The position numbers and the translations under genes are program-made. From Geodermatophilus bullaregiensis (GTDB lineage: Bacteria > Actinomycetota > Actinomycetes > Mycobacteriales > Geodermatophilaceae), in assembly GCF_016907675.1 (NCBI RefSeq), contig NZ_JAFBCJ010000001.1, positions 4,774,001 to 4,838,000 on the forward strand: 64,000 nt of DNA, given 5' to 3'. Shown here piece after piece: positions 8,287 through 16,704 of the stretch (positions are counted from its first letter, which is position 1; the number at the start of each line of letters is the position of its first letter). Under the pieces are notes generated by a model. The model had not been told where the DNA came from and did not search any database. It worked only from the letters and a program-made list of their open reading frames with translations.

Positions 8287-9035
8287 GCGTCGCCGTCGAC
8301 CTCTCCGGGCGGGTGGCGCTGGTCACCGGGGGCAGCCGCGGCCTGGGCCGGGAGATGGTGCTCGGGCTGGCCGCGGCCGGCGCCGACGTCGTCGTCGCCA
8401 GCCGGGACCTGGCCAGCTGCGAGAAGACGGCGGCCGAGGTGCGCGAGACCACCGGACGGCGGGCGCTGCCGGTGTCGGCGCACGTCGGCCGCTGGGAGGG
8501 CCTCGACGAGCTGGTCGAGACCGTCCACGCCGAGTTCGGCCGCATCGACGTCCTGGTGAACAACGCCGGGATGAGCCCGCGCTACGACACCGTCGCCGAC
8601 GTCTCCGAGGTCCTCTTCGACAAGGTGCTCGGCGTCAACCTCAAGGGGCCGTTCCGGCTGGCCGCGCTGGTCGGCACCCGGATGGCGGCCGGCGAGGGCG
8701 GCTCGATCATCAACGTGAGCAGCACCGGCGCGGTGCGCCCGCGGGCCGACATCGTGCCCTACGCCGCGGCCAAGGCCGGCCTCAACGCGGTCACCGTCGG
8801 CCTGGCGCACGCGTTCGGGCCGTCGGTCCGGGTCAACGCGATCATGTGCGGCACCTTCCTCACCGACGTGTCGGCGGCCTGGGACGTGGAGGCCTTCGGC
8901 CGCCGGGCGGCGACCTTCGCGCTCGGCCGCGGCGGGGAGCCGTCGGAGGTGGTGGGGACGGCGCTCTACCTCGCCTCGGACTGGTCGTCGTTCACCACCG
9001 GCTCGGTCATCACCGTCGACGGAGGACAGCCGTGA
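8283..9035 (+). CDS. Short-chain dehydrogenase/reductase
   Basis: 250 residues. The NAD(P)-binding TGGSRGLG motif is near residue 16, NNAG near 93, the catalytic Ser in INVSSTGA, and YAAAK (Tyr/Lys pair) near 160-164. It ends with the typical DGGQP. A classical SDR that oxidises a hydroxyl or reduces a keto group. It lacks the insertion seen in the mycofactocin-type SDRs at 13981 and 21555, so it probably uses free NAD(P). It lies in the middle of the overlapping catabolic operon, probably oxidising the beta-hydroxyacyl-CoA or an alcohol intermediate. Confidence 0.92.
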   Translation: MSVAVDLSGRVALVTGGSRGLGREMVLGLAAAGADVVVASRDLASCEKTAAEVRETTGRRALPVSAHVGRWEGLDELVETVHAEFGRIDVLVNNAGMSPRYDTVADVSEVLFDKVLGVNLKGPFRLAALVGTRMAAGEGGSIINVSSTGAVRPRADIVPYAAAKAGLNAVTVGLAHAFGPSVRVNAIMCGTFLTDVSAAWDVEAFGRRAATFALGRGGEPSEVVGTALYLASDWSSFTTGSVITVDGGQP

Positions 9036-9859
9036 TCATCGACGTGCACTGCCACGCCTGGCCCGACCAGCTCGCCGAGCGGGCGCTCGGCCCGCGGGTG
9101 CCGCAGCTGCCGCGGGTCGGCGACGGGAAGATCTCCACGCTGCCCGGGGTGCTCGAGCGCTCCGGCGTCGACCGCGGCGTCCTGCTCGGCATCGCCGACT
9201 CCGCGAAGTACGTCGACGGCACCAACCGCTTCGTCGCCCGCTCCCGCGGCGGGTCGCTGCTCGGGTTCGGCACCGTGCACCCCGACCTGTCGGTCGACGA
9301 GAACATGGCGTCGCTGCGCCGCAACGGCATCCCCGGGGTCAAGCTGCACTCGCTGTTCCAGGGGTTCGCCTACTCCGACCGGCGGGTGTGGGACCTGCTG
9401 GAGGCGTTCGGCTCGGAGATCGCCGTCATCGCCCACGTCGGCGCCGGCGGCGACCGGGAGAGCAACGAGCGGGCGACGCCGGGGATGATCCGCGACATCG
9501 TCCGGCGGTTCCCCGACCTGCGCCTCGTGGCCTGCCACTTCGGCGGCTACCACCGGCTGGAGGAGGCCGAGGCCGACCTGCTCGGGCTGCCGGTCCACCT
9601 GGAGACCTCGTGGCCGCCGACCATGGCCGAGCTCGCGCCCGACCGGGTGCGGTCGATCGTCGACCAGCACGGCGCCGACCGGATCGTGTTCGGCTCCGAC
9701 TGGCCGATGGCCGACCCGGCGCGGGAGGTCGCCGCCGTCCGGGCGCTCGGCTACGACGAGGAGACCACCGCCGGCATCCTCGGCGGCAACTTCGCCCGGC
9801 TGATGGGCCTGTCCGACGACGAGCCGCTGCCGGGGCCGGTGGAGGCCGCCCGTGGCTGA
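9032..9859 (+). CDS. Amidohydrolase family protein (ACMSD-like)
   Basis: 275 residues from GTG, overlapping the SDR stop by 4 nt. Metal-binding signatures are DVHCHAW (residues 4-10), a middle His (VIAHVGAGG), a later His (ACHFGGYH) and the catalytic Asp in FGSDWPMADP. This layout is that of the amidohydrolase_2 family, which includes metal-dependent decarboxylases (ACMSD, gamma-resorcylate decarboxylase) and lactone/ring hydrolases. In this context a hydrolytic ring opening or a decarboxylation is plausible. The substrate is not known. Confidence 0.87.
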   Translation: MIIDVHCHAWPDQLAERALGPRVPQLPRVGDGKISTLPGVLERSGVDRGVLLGIADSAKYVDGTNRFVARSRGGSLLGFGTVHPDLSVDENMASLRRNGIPGVKLHSLFQGFAYSDRRVWDLLEAFGSEIAVIAHVGAGGDRESNERATPGMIRDIVRRFPDLRLVACHFGGYHRLEEAEADLLGLPVHLETSWPPTMAELAPDRVRSIVDQHGADRIVFGSDWPMADPAREVAAVRALGYDEETTAGILGGNFARLMGLSDDEPLPGPVEAARG

Positions 9860-10622
9860 CCCCGTGCTGGTGGACCGGCGCGGCGACGCCACCTGGATCA
9901 CCCTCAACCGCCCCGACCGGCGCAACGCCTACGACCCGGAGATGGCCGAGGCGGTCGTCGAGGCGCTCGACGGCAGCACCCGCAGCCGCGCCGTCGTGAT
10001 CACGGGGGTGCCGGGCTCGTTCTGCGCCGGCGGGGCGCTGGGGAACCTCTCGGAGCCCGACGTCACCACGATGCGCGGGCTCTACCGGGCCTCGCTGCGG
10101 CTCTTCGACGCGGTCCGCACCCACCCGCGGCCGGTCATCGCCGCGGTCAACGGCCCGGCGGCCGGCGGCGGCAACGAGCTGGTCGTGGCCTGCGACCTGG
10201 CGATCGCGGGGGAGTCGGCCACCTTCGGGCAGACCGGCCCGCGGGTGGGCAGCGCTCCCGTCACCGGGGCGACCAACGTGCTGGGCGTGCAGATCGGGGA
10301 GAAGCGGGCCAAGGAGATGGCCTTCCTGTGCCGGCGCTACACCGCGGCACAGGCGCTGGAGCTCGGCCTGGTCAACGCCGTCGTCCCCGACGACGAGCTC
10401 GTCGGCGCGGTCGACGCGCTGGTGGCCGAGCTCGCCGTCCTCTCGCCGCGGTACCTGGAGATCGCCAAGGTCAGCTCCAACGTGTGGTGGAACGCCGCCC
10501 GCGACTCCTTCACCAACGGGCTCGGCATGCTCGTGCAGGCGATCGGCAGCCCCGACATGGCCGAGGGCGCGCAGGCCTTCCTCGAGAAGCGCCGCCCGCG
10601 GTTCCCGGCTCCCGACGCGTGA
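9852..10622 (+). CDS. Enoyl-CoA hydratase/isomerase (crotonase family)
   Basis: 256 residues from GTG, overlapping the amidohydrolase by 8 nt. The crotonase oxyanion-hole segments are visible: GSFCAGGALGNL (near 56-67) and AAVNGPAAGGGNELVVACDLAIA (near 97-119). The second catalytic segment has ATFGQTGPRVGSAPVTGA instead of the usual two-Glu arrangement, so the reaction could be isomerisation, C-C hydrolysis or ring cleavage (BadI/MenB-like 'GPRVGS') rather than simple hydration. Last gene of the first plus-strand operon. Confidence 0.88.
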   Translation: MADPVLVDRRGDATWITLNRPDRRNAYDPEMAEAVVEALDGSTRSRAVVITGVPGSFCAGGALGNLSEPDVTTMRGLYRASLRLFDAVRTHPRPVIAAVNGPAAGGGNELVVACDLAIAGESATFGQTGPRVGSAPVTGATNVLGVQIGEKRAKEMAFLCRRYTAAQALELGLVNAVVPDDELVGAVDALVAELAVLSPRYLEIAKVSSNVWWNAARDSFTNGLGMLVQAIGSPDMAEGAQAFLEKRRPRFPAPDA

Positions 10623-10638
10623 TCGTCGCGGCGGGGGG

Positions 10639-11154
10639 TCAGCGGCCCCCGCGGCCGTCGCCGGCGATCCTGCGGCTGTCGTGGCTCTTCTGCCGGCCGG
10701 TCGGCGTCACCTCGAGCACGGCGCGGTTCGGGCTGTCGAGCAGCCGCACGAAGGCGGCCGGGTCGTCGGCGGCCATGCGCGCGGCGAAGGCCGGGTAGAA
10801 CCAGTCCTTGGTCCGCCGGTCCTCGTGGACGACGACGGTGCCCTGGACGGCGAGCATCCGGCGCCCGGGCAGTCCGGTGCCCCGGTTGTCGACGACGAGG
10901 GTCAGCCGGCCGTCGGCGCGCAGGGACTCCAGGTGGTCGCGGCCGGCCACCGCGGTCAGCCAGAACCGGCCGTCCCGGCGCAGGAAGCTCATCACCACCG
11001 CGGCCGGCCACCCCTCGCGCGAGGCGTAGGCGACGGTGCACTCGGTCTGGGCGTCGAGCAGGTCGTCCTGGTCGGCGCGCGCCAGGTGGGTCCCGCGGAG
11101 GTCCTCGATGTCGCGCGTGCCCACCTGCGGACGGCCGTCGGGGGATCCGGGCAT
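10639..11154 (-). CDS. Pyridoxamine 5'-phosphate oxidase-like flavin/F420-binding protein
   Basis: 171 residues. I chose the ATG at 11154 because GAAGGGAG lies 8-9 nt upstream; the open frame goes further up but without such a site. The split-barrel pattern is visible (DLLDAQTECTVAYASREGWPAAVVMSFLRRDGRFWLTAVAGRDHLESLRADGRLTLVVDN, in pieces), as in PNPOx/F420-dependent reductases. It probably binds FMN or F420 and reduces or shields a small molecule. It is the only minus-strand gene between two plus-strand catabolic operons and is divergent from the ligase at 11268. Confidence 0.78.
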   Translation of the reverse strand: MPGSPDGRPQVGTRDIEDLRGTHLARADQDDLLDAQTECTVAYASREGWPAAVVMSFLRRDGRFWLTAVAGRDHLESLRADGRLTLVVDNRGTGLPGRRMLAVQGTVVVHEDRRTKDWFYPAFAARMAADDPAAFVRLLDSPNRAVLEVTPTGRQKSHDSRRIAGDGRGGR

Positions 11155-11176
11155 CGCGGTGACTCCCTTCCGTCGG

Positions 11177-11190
11177 AACAAACCCTTGTC
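11177..11190. promoter_or_regulatory. Candidate TetR-type operator in a divergent promoter
   Basis: AACAAACCCTTGTC contains the dyad ACAA-N4-TTGT and resembles operators of TetR-family lipid-catabolism repressors (KstR2-type consensus, with about two mismatches). It sits between the flavin-binding protein gene (minus) and the ligase operon (plus), where it could control both. No TetR gene is in the window. Confidence 0.3.
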
Positions 11191-11267
11191 ATCCTTCGCA
11201 GGTTCTGGCTGGATGGTGGCACAGCTCTCGCCCCCCGTCACCGGGGGAGGCCGCCCCCGGGAGGGAC

Positions 11268-12800
11268 ATGACCGTCGCGCCGTCGATCGGGGACTGGCTG
11301 GCCGCGGCCGCCGCCCGGGCCGCCCCGGCGTCCGGCGCGCTGGTGGCCGGTGAGACCGTCGCCTGGCGGGGCCTCGACGCGCGCGCCGACCGGGCGGCCG
11401 CCGGGTTCCGCGCGCTCGGCCTGCGCTCCGGCGACCGGGTGTGCGTGCTCATGCGCAGCAGCACCGCGACCCTCGCCGTCTGGTTCGGCCTGGCCCGCGC
11501 CGGCCTGGTGGAGGTCCCGCTGAACCCGGCCTCCGGCCGCACGCTCCTGCGGTACCTGCTCGAGCACTCCGGTGCGCCGGTCGTCGTCTGCGACGCCGAG
11601 TTCCTCGACGCCGTCCGCGAGTGCTCGCCCGGCACGGTGCGGACGGTCGTGGTCCACGGGACGGGAGCCGGCGACGTGGACCTCGCCGACCTGCTCGCCA
11701 CCGCCCCGGAGCCGCTGCCGCCGGTCGACCCCACCGCGCCGGCCGTCGTCCTCTACACGTCGGGGACCACCGGACCACCCAAGGGCGCCCTGCTCTCGCA
11801 CCGGGCCAACGTCAACCTCGCCCGGCACACCGTCGCCCTCATGGGCTACACCCCGGCCGACCGGCTCTACAGCGTCTTCCCGCTCTTCCACTCCAACGCC
11901 CGCTACTGCAGCGTCATGGCCGCCGCCGAGGCCGGCGCCGACCTGGTGCTCGACCGCACCTTCTCGGCCGGCCGGTTCTGGGACACCTGCCGCGCGCACG
12001 GCATCACGGCCTTCAACTACCAGGGCGCCATGACCAGCATCCTGGCCAAGCAGCCGCCCCGGCCCGACGACGCCGACAACCCCGTGCGGGTGGGCTTCGG
12101 CGCGCCGTGCCCGCCGGAGCTGTTCGCCGACTTCGAGCGGCGCTTCGGCGTGCGGCTCACGGAGATCTACGGCAGCACCGAGGTCTCCGTCGTCACCGAC
12201 ATGCCGCCCACCGCCCGCCGCATCGGCACCGCCGGCCGCGAGTCGGTGAACTACACGGTCGCCGTCGTCGACGAGCGCGACGAGCCGGTGCCGGCCGGCA
12301 CGCCGGGGGAGATCGTCGCCCGGCCCAAGCACGCCGGCTGGATGTTCGACGGCTACGCCGGCGACCCGGGGGCGACGGCGGCCGCGTGGCGGGGCCTGTG
12401 GTTCCACACCGGCGACCGCGGCGTGCTCGACGCCGACGGTTTCCTCACCTTCCTCGACCGGATGAAGGACACCATCCGGCGGCGCGGGGAGAACGTCTCC
12501 TCCTGGGAGGTCGAGCGGGTCGTCGCCGAGCACCCCGCGGTCGGCCAGGTCGCCGCGTACGGGCTGCCCTCGGAGCTGTCGGAGGAGGACGTCGCGGTCG
12601 CCGTCGTCCCCGCGGCGGGCGCCACCGTCGACCCCGCCGAGCTCGTCGAGCACTGCCGCGCCGGGCTCACCGCCTTCGCCGTGCCCCGCTACGTGCGCGT
12701 CCTCGACGAGCTGCCGCTGACGCCGAGCCAGCGGGTGGAGAAGTACAAGCTGCGCGCGGACGGCGTCGCGCCCGGCACCTGGGACCGGGAGGCCCGCTGA
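11268..12800 (+). CDS. AMP-binding acyl-CoA ligase
   Basis: 510 residues, ATG with GGGAGGGA directly upstream. The P-loop (LYTSGTTGPPKG) is near residue 162, the aromatic/acid motif (YGSTEVSVVT) near 300, and the hinge (FLDRMKDTIRRRGENVSSWEVE) near 395-415. The C-terminal block reads TPSQRVEKYKLR; the position normally occupied by the adenylation lysine (PTGK) is Arg, although Lys follows three residues later. Activates an acid to its CoA ester. Its operon continues with an enoyl-CoA hydratase (ATGA overlap), an NTF2-like protein and an SDR. Confidence 0.9.
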   Translation: MTVAPSIGDWLAAAAARAAPASGALVAGETVAWRGLDARADRAAAGFRALGLRSGDRVCVLMRSSTATLAVWFGLARAGLVEVPLNPASGRTLLRYLLEHSGAPVVVCDAEFLDAVRECSPGTVRTVVVHGTGAGDVDLADLLATAPEPLPPVDPTAPAVVLYTSGTTGPPKGALLSHRANVNLARHTVALMGYTPADRLYSVFPLFHSNARYCSVMAAAEAGADLVLDRTFSAGRFWDTCRAHGITAFNYQGAMTSILAKQPPRPDDADNPVRVGFGAPCPPELFADFERRFGVRLTEIYGSTEVSVVTDMPPTARRIGTAGRESVNYTVAVVDERDEPVPAGTPGEIVARPKHAGWMFDGYAGDPGATAAAWRGLWFHTGDRGVLDADGFLTFLDRMKDTIRRRGENVSSWEVERVVAEHPAVGQVAAYGLPSELSEEDVAVAVVPAAGATVDPAELVEHCRAGLTAFAVPRYVRVLDELPLTPSQRVEKYKLRADGVAPGTWDREAR

Positions 12801-13552
12801 TGGAGCGCTTCACCCGCACCGACCCCGAGCCCGGCGTCGCCGTCCTCACCACGAGCCGGCCCGAGAAGCTCAACGCGATGGACCAGACCTGGTTCCGCGA
12901 GCTCGCCGAGGTCATGGGCACGATCGGCCTGGACGACGGCGTGCGCGCGGTGGTGCTCACCGGCTCGGGCCGGGCCTTCTCCGCCGGCGGGGACATCGAC
13001 ATGTTCGCCGGGCTGGCCGGTGACGTGACCCGGGTCCGGCCGCACCTGAAGCTGGTCTACGACGCCTTCCACGCGGTCGAGCGGTGCGCCGTCCCGGTGG
13101 TCGCCGCGGTGAACGGGCTGGCCTACGGCGGCGGCACCGAGCTCGCGCTCGCCTGCGACGTCGTGCTCGCCGCGGAGTCGGCGCGCTTCTCCTTCAAGGA
13201 GGCCACCGTCGGCCTGATGCCCGGTTACGGCATCGTCCGCGGGCCCGACGTCCTGGGCCGGCACTGGACCCGCTACCTCGCGCTCACCGGCCGGACCGTC
13301 GACGCCGCGCGCGCCGAGCGGGCCGGGCTGGTGCAGGAGGTGCACCCCGACGGCGAGCTGCTGCCGGCCGCGGTGGCCCTCGCCGCGGAGATGGCGGCGC
13401 ACTCGTCGCTGGCCGTGCGGGTCGGCAAGGCCTTCGTCAACCGCGACGCCGGCAGCGGGTTCAACGAGTCGGTCGAGGCCGTCGCGCTGCTCTTCGGCAC
13501 CCCGGAGCACCGGGACGCCGTCACCGCCTTCCGGGCCGCCCGCGGCCGCTGA
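12800..13552 (+). CDS. Enoyl-CoA hydratase/isomerase
   Basis: 250 residues, start overlapping the ligase stop. Crotonase motifs are GRAFSAGGDIDMFAGL (near 55-70) and AAVNGLAYGGGTELALACDVVLAA (near 96-119), followed by FKEATVGLMPGYGIVRGPDVLGR, where FKE supplies one catalytic Glu and PGYG replaces the usual PGGGGTQRL loop. Hydrates or isomerises an enoyl-CoA produced from the acid activated by the preceding ligase. Confidence 0.9.
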   Translation: MERFTRTDPEPGVAVLTTSRPEKLNAMDQTWFRELAEVMGTIGLDDGVRAVVLTGSGRAFSAGGDIDMFAGLAGDVTRVRPHLKLVYDAFHAVERCAVPVVAAVNGLAYGGGTELALACDVVLAAESARFSFKEATVGLMPGYGIVRGPDVLGRHWTRYLALTGRTVDAARAERAGLVQEVHPDGELLPAAVALAAEMAAHSSLAVRVGKAFVNRDAGSGFNESVEAVALLFGTPEHRDAVTAFRAARGR

Positions 13553-13567
13553 CCACCGAGGAGAGTC

Positions 13568-13984
13568 ATGAGCCGCACCGAGGACCGCGACGTCGTCGTG
13601 GCCTACCTGGACGCCGTCGGGCGCCTGGACCTGCCGGCCATCGCGGCCACCTTCGCCGAGGACGTCGAGCTGGTCCTCCCGTACGCGCCGCCGGGGTTCC
13701 CGAAGGTGTCGCACGGTCGCTCCGAGGCGATGGAGGTGTACCCGGAGGGCCTCATGGACCCGATGGACTTCGCCGACTACCGGATCGACGCGCTCGAGGG
13801 CCGCCCCGGCGAGTTCGTGGCCGAGTACACGAGCAACACCCGGGTGCTCACCACCGGCCGGCCCTACCGGAACACCTACATCTCGCGGTTCAGCGTCCGC
13901 GACGGGCGGATCACCCGGCTCGCCGAGTTCTTCGACCCGGTCGTCCTGGTCACCGCACTCGGCGGAGAGGTGCGCCTGCCGTGA
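13568..13984 (+). CDS. NTF2-like / SnoaL-type protein
   Basis: 138 residues, ATG with GAGGAGAG upstream. The pattern 'VVAYLDAVGRLDLPAIAATFAEDVELVLPYAPPGFPK' (in pieces) and a closing 'RFSVRDGRITRLAEFFDP' are typical of SnoaL-like domains. Related proteins act as cyclases, isomerases, epoxide hydrolases or hydratases; none can be chosen from sequence alone. It lies between the enoyl-CoA hydratase and a mycofactocin-type SDR, and its stop overlaps the SDR start. Confidence 0.82.
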   Translation: MSRTEDRDVVVAYLDAVGRLDLPAIAATFAEDVELVLPYAPPGFPKVSHGRSEAMEVYPEGLMDPMDFADYRIDALEGRPGEFVAEYTSNTRVLTTGRPYRNTYISRFSVRDGRITRLAEFFDPVVLVTALGGEVRLP

Positions 13985-14838
13985 GCCGCCTGCCGGGGAA
14001 GGTCGTGCTGGTCACCGGTGCCGCCCGGGGGCAGGGGCGGGCGCACGCGGTGGCCTTCGCCCGCGAGGGCGCCGACGTCGTCGCCGTCGACATCGACGCG
14101 CAGATCGACTCGGTGCCCTACCCGACGGCGCGCGCGGCGGACCTGCAGGAGACCGTCGCGCAGGTGGAGGCGCTCGACCGGCGGATCGTCGCCCGCACCG
14201 CCGACGTCCGCGACGGGGCGGCCCTGGGTGCCGCGGTCGCCGAGGGGCTGGAGACGTTCGGGCACCTCGACGTGCTCGTCGCCAACGCCGGCGTCTTCTC
14301 GCAGGCGCCGTTCTGGCAGATGCCCGAGCAGCAGTTCCGCGACGTCCTGGAGGTGAACCTGCTCGGCGTCTGGCGGTCGATGAGCGCGGTCGCCCCGCAC
14401 ATGATCGAGCGCGGCACCGGCTCGATGGTGCTGATCTCGTCGGTCAACGGCCTGCGCGGCAACGCCGGTGCCGCCCACTACGCGGCCAGCAAGCACGGCG
14501 TCCTGGGCCTGATGCGCAGCGCGGCGCTGGAGCTCGGCCCGCACGGCGTCCGGGTCAACGCCGTCTGCCCGGGCCTGGTGGACACCCCGATGACCAACTG
14601 GCCGGGCCTCTACGACCAGATGGCCGGCCACCCCGGCGGCACCCGCGACGACTTCGAGGCCGGGGCGCTGCACTACGGGGTCCTCGGCGGGCAGGGAGCG
14701 CTCGGGCCCGAGGCGATCGCCGACGCCGCCGTCTGGCTCGCCTCCGACGGCGCGTACGGCGTCACCGGCCTGGCGGTCCCCGTCGACGCCGGCCACCTGG
14801 CCCTGCCCGGGTACAACCCCGCCCCGGTCCGGCCCTGA
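13981..14838 (+). CDS. Mycofactocin-coupled SDR family oxidoreductase
   Basis: 285 residues from GTG. TGAARGQGRAHAVAFAREGADVVAVDI near the start, followed by an inserted segment (about residues 38-70) before the second half of the Rossmann fold, is the hallmark of the mycofactocin-dependent SDR family (carveol dehydrogenase type). The catalytic SSVNG...YAASK and VNAVCPGLVDTPMTN motifs are present. Such enzymes hold NAD(H) tightly and are re-oxidised by mycofactocin. The mycofactocin genes themselves are not in this window. Likely oxidises a secondary alcohol in the pathway. Confidence 0.88.
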   Translation: MSRLPGKVVLVTGAARGQGRAHAVAFAREGADVVAVDIDAQIDSVPYPTARAADLQETVAQVEALDRRIVARTADVRDGAALGAAVAEGLETFGHLDVLVANAGVFSQAPFWQMPEQQFRDVLEVNLLGVWRSMSAVAPHMIERGTGSMVLISSVNGLRGNAGAAHYAASKHGVLGLMRSAALELGPHGVRVNAVCPGLVDTPMTNWPGLYDQMAGHPGGTRDDFEAGALHYGVLGGQGALGPEAIADAAVWLASDGAYGVTGLAVPVDAGHLALPGYNPAPVRP

Positions 14839-14842
14839 CGTC

Positions 14843-14887
14843 GCGCACTCCCGCGGAAGTGCACCGGGCACGTCCGCGGGAGTGCGC
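14843..14887. terminator. Bidirectional hairpin terminator
   Basis: A perfect 15-bp inverted repeat (GCGCACTCCCGCGGA at 14843-14857 and its complement at 14873-14887) with a 15-nt loop lies between convergent operons. There is no T-run, as is usual in high-GC actinobacteria. It should stop transcription from both sides. Confidence 0.75.
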
Positions 14888-14893
14888 GGCGGG

Positions 14894-15202
14894 TCAGACG
14901 ACGGTCTCGAGGTCCTGTGCGTACATCGAGGCACCGGCCTGCGCGAAGTTCGCCATGTCCGCCGACGCGGCCTGACCCTCCGCCGAGCCGAGGTCGGCCA
15001 TCGCCGCCTCCTTCGACGGCCAGTCCAGCGTGGCGACGACGAAGAACGGCGGCTGGGACCCGTCGAGGGTCTCGACCACCCCCCACGTGTAGGCGGACAC
15101 GCCGGGCAGGTTCTTGGCCAGCGGAGCGTGCGTGGTGCGGTAGTACTCGAGGAAGGCCTTCGGGTCCTCGGGGTGGTGGTAGTTCACGACGACTCGGTAC
15201 AC
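14894..15202 (-). CDS. EthD-like small protein
   Basis: 102 residues. The opening MYRVVVNYHHPEDPKAFLEYYRTTHAPLAKNLPG and the following YTWGVVETL... FFVVATLDWPSKEAAMADLGSAEGQAASADMANFA match the EthD dimeric alpha/beta-barrel domain (His in 'TTHAPLA'). EthD proteins accompany oxygenases and degradation clusters, and their precise role is not settled. Last gene of the minus operon that begins at 19155, 43 nt after the previous stop. Confidence 0.8.
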   Translation of the reverse strand: MYRVVVNYHHPEDPKAFLEYYRTTHAPLAKNLPGVSAYTWGVVETLDGSQPPFFVVATLDWPSKEAAMADLGSAEGQAASADMANFAQAGASMYAQDLETVV

Positions 15203-15245
15203 GGGTCCTCCGTCTCCTCCTCCGGGGCCTCGGCGCCCCGGCAGC

Positions 15246-15842
15246 TCAGCTCCGGTACGTCTCCCAGGTGGGGGAGCTCTCCGGGTAGTCGGCGGCCTCG
15301 GGAGCGGTGCGCGGCCAGCGCATCCGCTCGACCGAGCCGAAGCTCGTGGCCAGCTCGTCGGCGGGCACGGCGTACATGAAGGTGATCGACCGGCGGGCGA
15401 AGCGCCAGCGGCCGGCCTCGCAGCGGTAGTCGTCCTCGTAGCGGAACGAGGCGAGCACCAGGGTGCTGCTCGTGGCCAGCTCCGCGTGGCCGTGCGACCA
15501 GCCCGACGCCGTCCCGTCGCCGTGCAGCCGCACCACGCCGGGGTGCGGGGTGTGCAGCATGGTGCGGTAGGTGCCGAAGCTGGCGACGTACGCGGCGCGG
15601 ATGGCCTCGGCGCCGGTGGCCGCGACCCCGCGCCGCTCGAAGACGCCGTCGTCGGTGTAGGTGGCCACCACGGTGTCGACGTCGTGGTCGTCGACGGCGC
15701 GGGCGTACAGCACGCCGAGGTCGGCGATCGCCTGCCGGTCGGCCTGGGCGCGCACGGCGGCGGCCAGCGCGGCGAGGTCCCCCTCGGGCAGCGGGGGGAC
15801 CGTGGTCAGGTCCGCGGTCACCGTGGGCAGGTCGAGCGTCAC
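15246..15842 (-). CDS. NTF2-like / SnoaL-type protein (SnoaL_4-like)
   Basis: 198 residues from a GTG whose last bases overlap the thioesterase stop (GTGA). Residues 30-170 contain the domain: DLGVLYARAVDDHDVDTVVATYTDDGVFERRG, a middle 'HTPHPGVVRLHGDG' and 'YRCEAGRWRFARRSI'. This form is close to the beta-subunit-like NTF2 proteins found in steroid and aromatic degradation clusters. It probably acts on a ring or CoA intermediate. The function is unproven. Confidence 0.8.
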   Translation of the reverse strand: MTLDLPTVTADLTTVPPLPEGDLAALAAAVRAQADRQAIADLGVLYARAVDDHDVDTVVATYTDDGVFERRGVAATGAEAIRAAYVASFGTYRTMLHTPHPGVVRLHGDGTASGWSHGHAELATSSTLVLASFRYEDDYRCEAGRWRFARRSITFMYAVPADELATSFGSVERMRWPRTAPEAADYPESSPTWETYRS

Positions 15843-16291
15843 GCCGGCACCTCCGCGGGCGTGGGCAGCGTGCGCAGCACGTCCATCAGCCGCTCGGGGA
15901 TCGCGGCCTTGCCGCCCTCGGGCGTGCGGCACACGAAGGTCATCGCGCCGTGGGTGACCACCGAGCCGTCGCGGACGAAGTCGAAGCCCAGCGTGTACGA
16001 CGACGTCCCGACCCGGTCGAGGGTGATCTCGATGGTCAGCTCGTCGAAGACCCGCACCATCTGCCGGTAGGTGCACTCGGAGTGCACGCCGACGGTGAGG
16101 ATGCCGAGGTCCTCGACGAGCTCGCCGCTGCGCAGCCCGTGGGAGTGCAGCCACAGCGTCTGGGCGCGCTCCATCCACGGGTAGTAGATGGCGAAGTAGG
16201 CGATGCCGACGACGTCGCAGTCGCCGTACGCCAACCGGAAGGACAGTGACTGCGCGCCCGGCCGCCGGGAGGGCAGCGGCTCGGAGCTCAC
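15839..16291 (-). CDS. Acyl-CoA thioesterase, 4-hydroxybenzoyl-CoA thioesterase family
   Basis: 150 residues from GTG overlapping the preceding stop. The hotdog active-site segment LAYGDCDVVGIAYFAIYYPWMERAQ (about residues 18-42) has the Asp-x-Asp...G...Y pattern of the 4HBT family. It cleaves an acyl- or aroyl-CoA to acid and CoA, either to release a product or to rescue CoA trapped as a dead-end thioester. Gene order (ligase, two hydratase-like hotdogs, thioesterase) suggests a short CoA-dependent pathway. Confidence 0.87.
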   Translation of the reverse strand: MSSEPLPSRRPGAQSLSFRLAYGDCDVVGIAYFAIYYPWMERAQTLWLHSHGLRSGELVEDLGILTVGVHSECTYRQMVRVFDELTIEITLDRVGTSSYTLGFDFVRDGSVVTHGAMTFVCRTPEGGKAAIPERLMDVLRTLPTPAEVPA

Positions 16292-16704
16292 GACAGCACC
16301 ACCGTCGCGCTGCCGGAGACGACCGCGTCCCCGTCGACCACCTCGAGGACGACGTCGCAGTCGGCCAGCCGCGCGCCGTCCTCCTCGCGCAGCCCGCTGA
16401 CCGTGCCGCGCACCCGCAGGTGCTGCCCGGCGAGCACCGTGCCGAGGAAGCGCACCCGCAGCCGGCGCAGCGACTGCGGCCCGCCGGCCCAGGCGGTGAC
16501 GGCGTTCATGACGTAGCCCATGTTCAGCGGGCCCTGGTTGACCGGCCGGTCGCCCATGCCGAGCGCCCGCAGCGTCTCGACGTCCCAGTGGATGGGGGTG
16601 GGGTCGGACAGCAGCGCCGCCATCGTCTTCATCTTCTCGGCGCTCACCGAGGGGACGTCGTAGGCGGGCAGCTCGGTGCCGACCTCGACCGTGGGCGTGC
16701 TCAC
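16288..16704 (-). CDS. MaoC-like hydratase, catalytic hotdog subunit
   Basis: 138 residues from GTG overlapping the previous stop. Residues 28-40 read LLSDPTPIHWDVE, the Asp/His catalytic motif of R-specific enoyl-CoA hydratases, followed by GMGDRPVNQGPLNMGYVMNAV. It is a single-hotdog protein. The neighbour at 16701 has a related fold without this motif, so the two very likely form a heterodimer like the HadAB or ChsH1/ChsH2-type hydratases of actinobacteria. Hydrates an enoyl-CoA. Confidence 0.83.
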   Translation of the reverse strand: MSTPTVEVGTELPAYDVPSVSAEKMKTMAALLSDPTPIHWDVETLRALGMGDRPVNQGPLNMGYVMNAVTAWAGGPQSLRRLRVRFLGTVLAGQHLRVRGTVSGLREEDGARLADCDVVLEVVDGDAVVSGSATVVLS

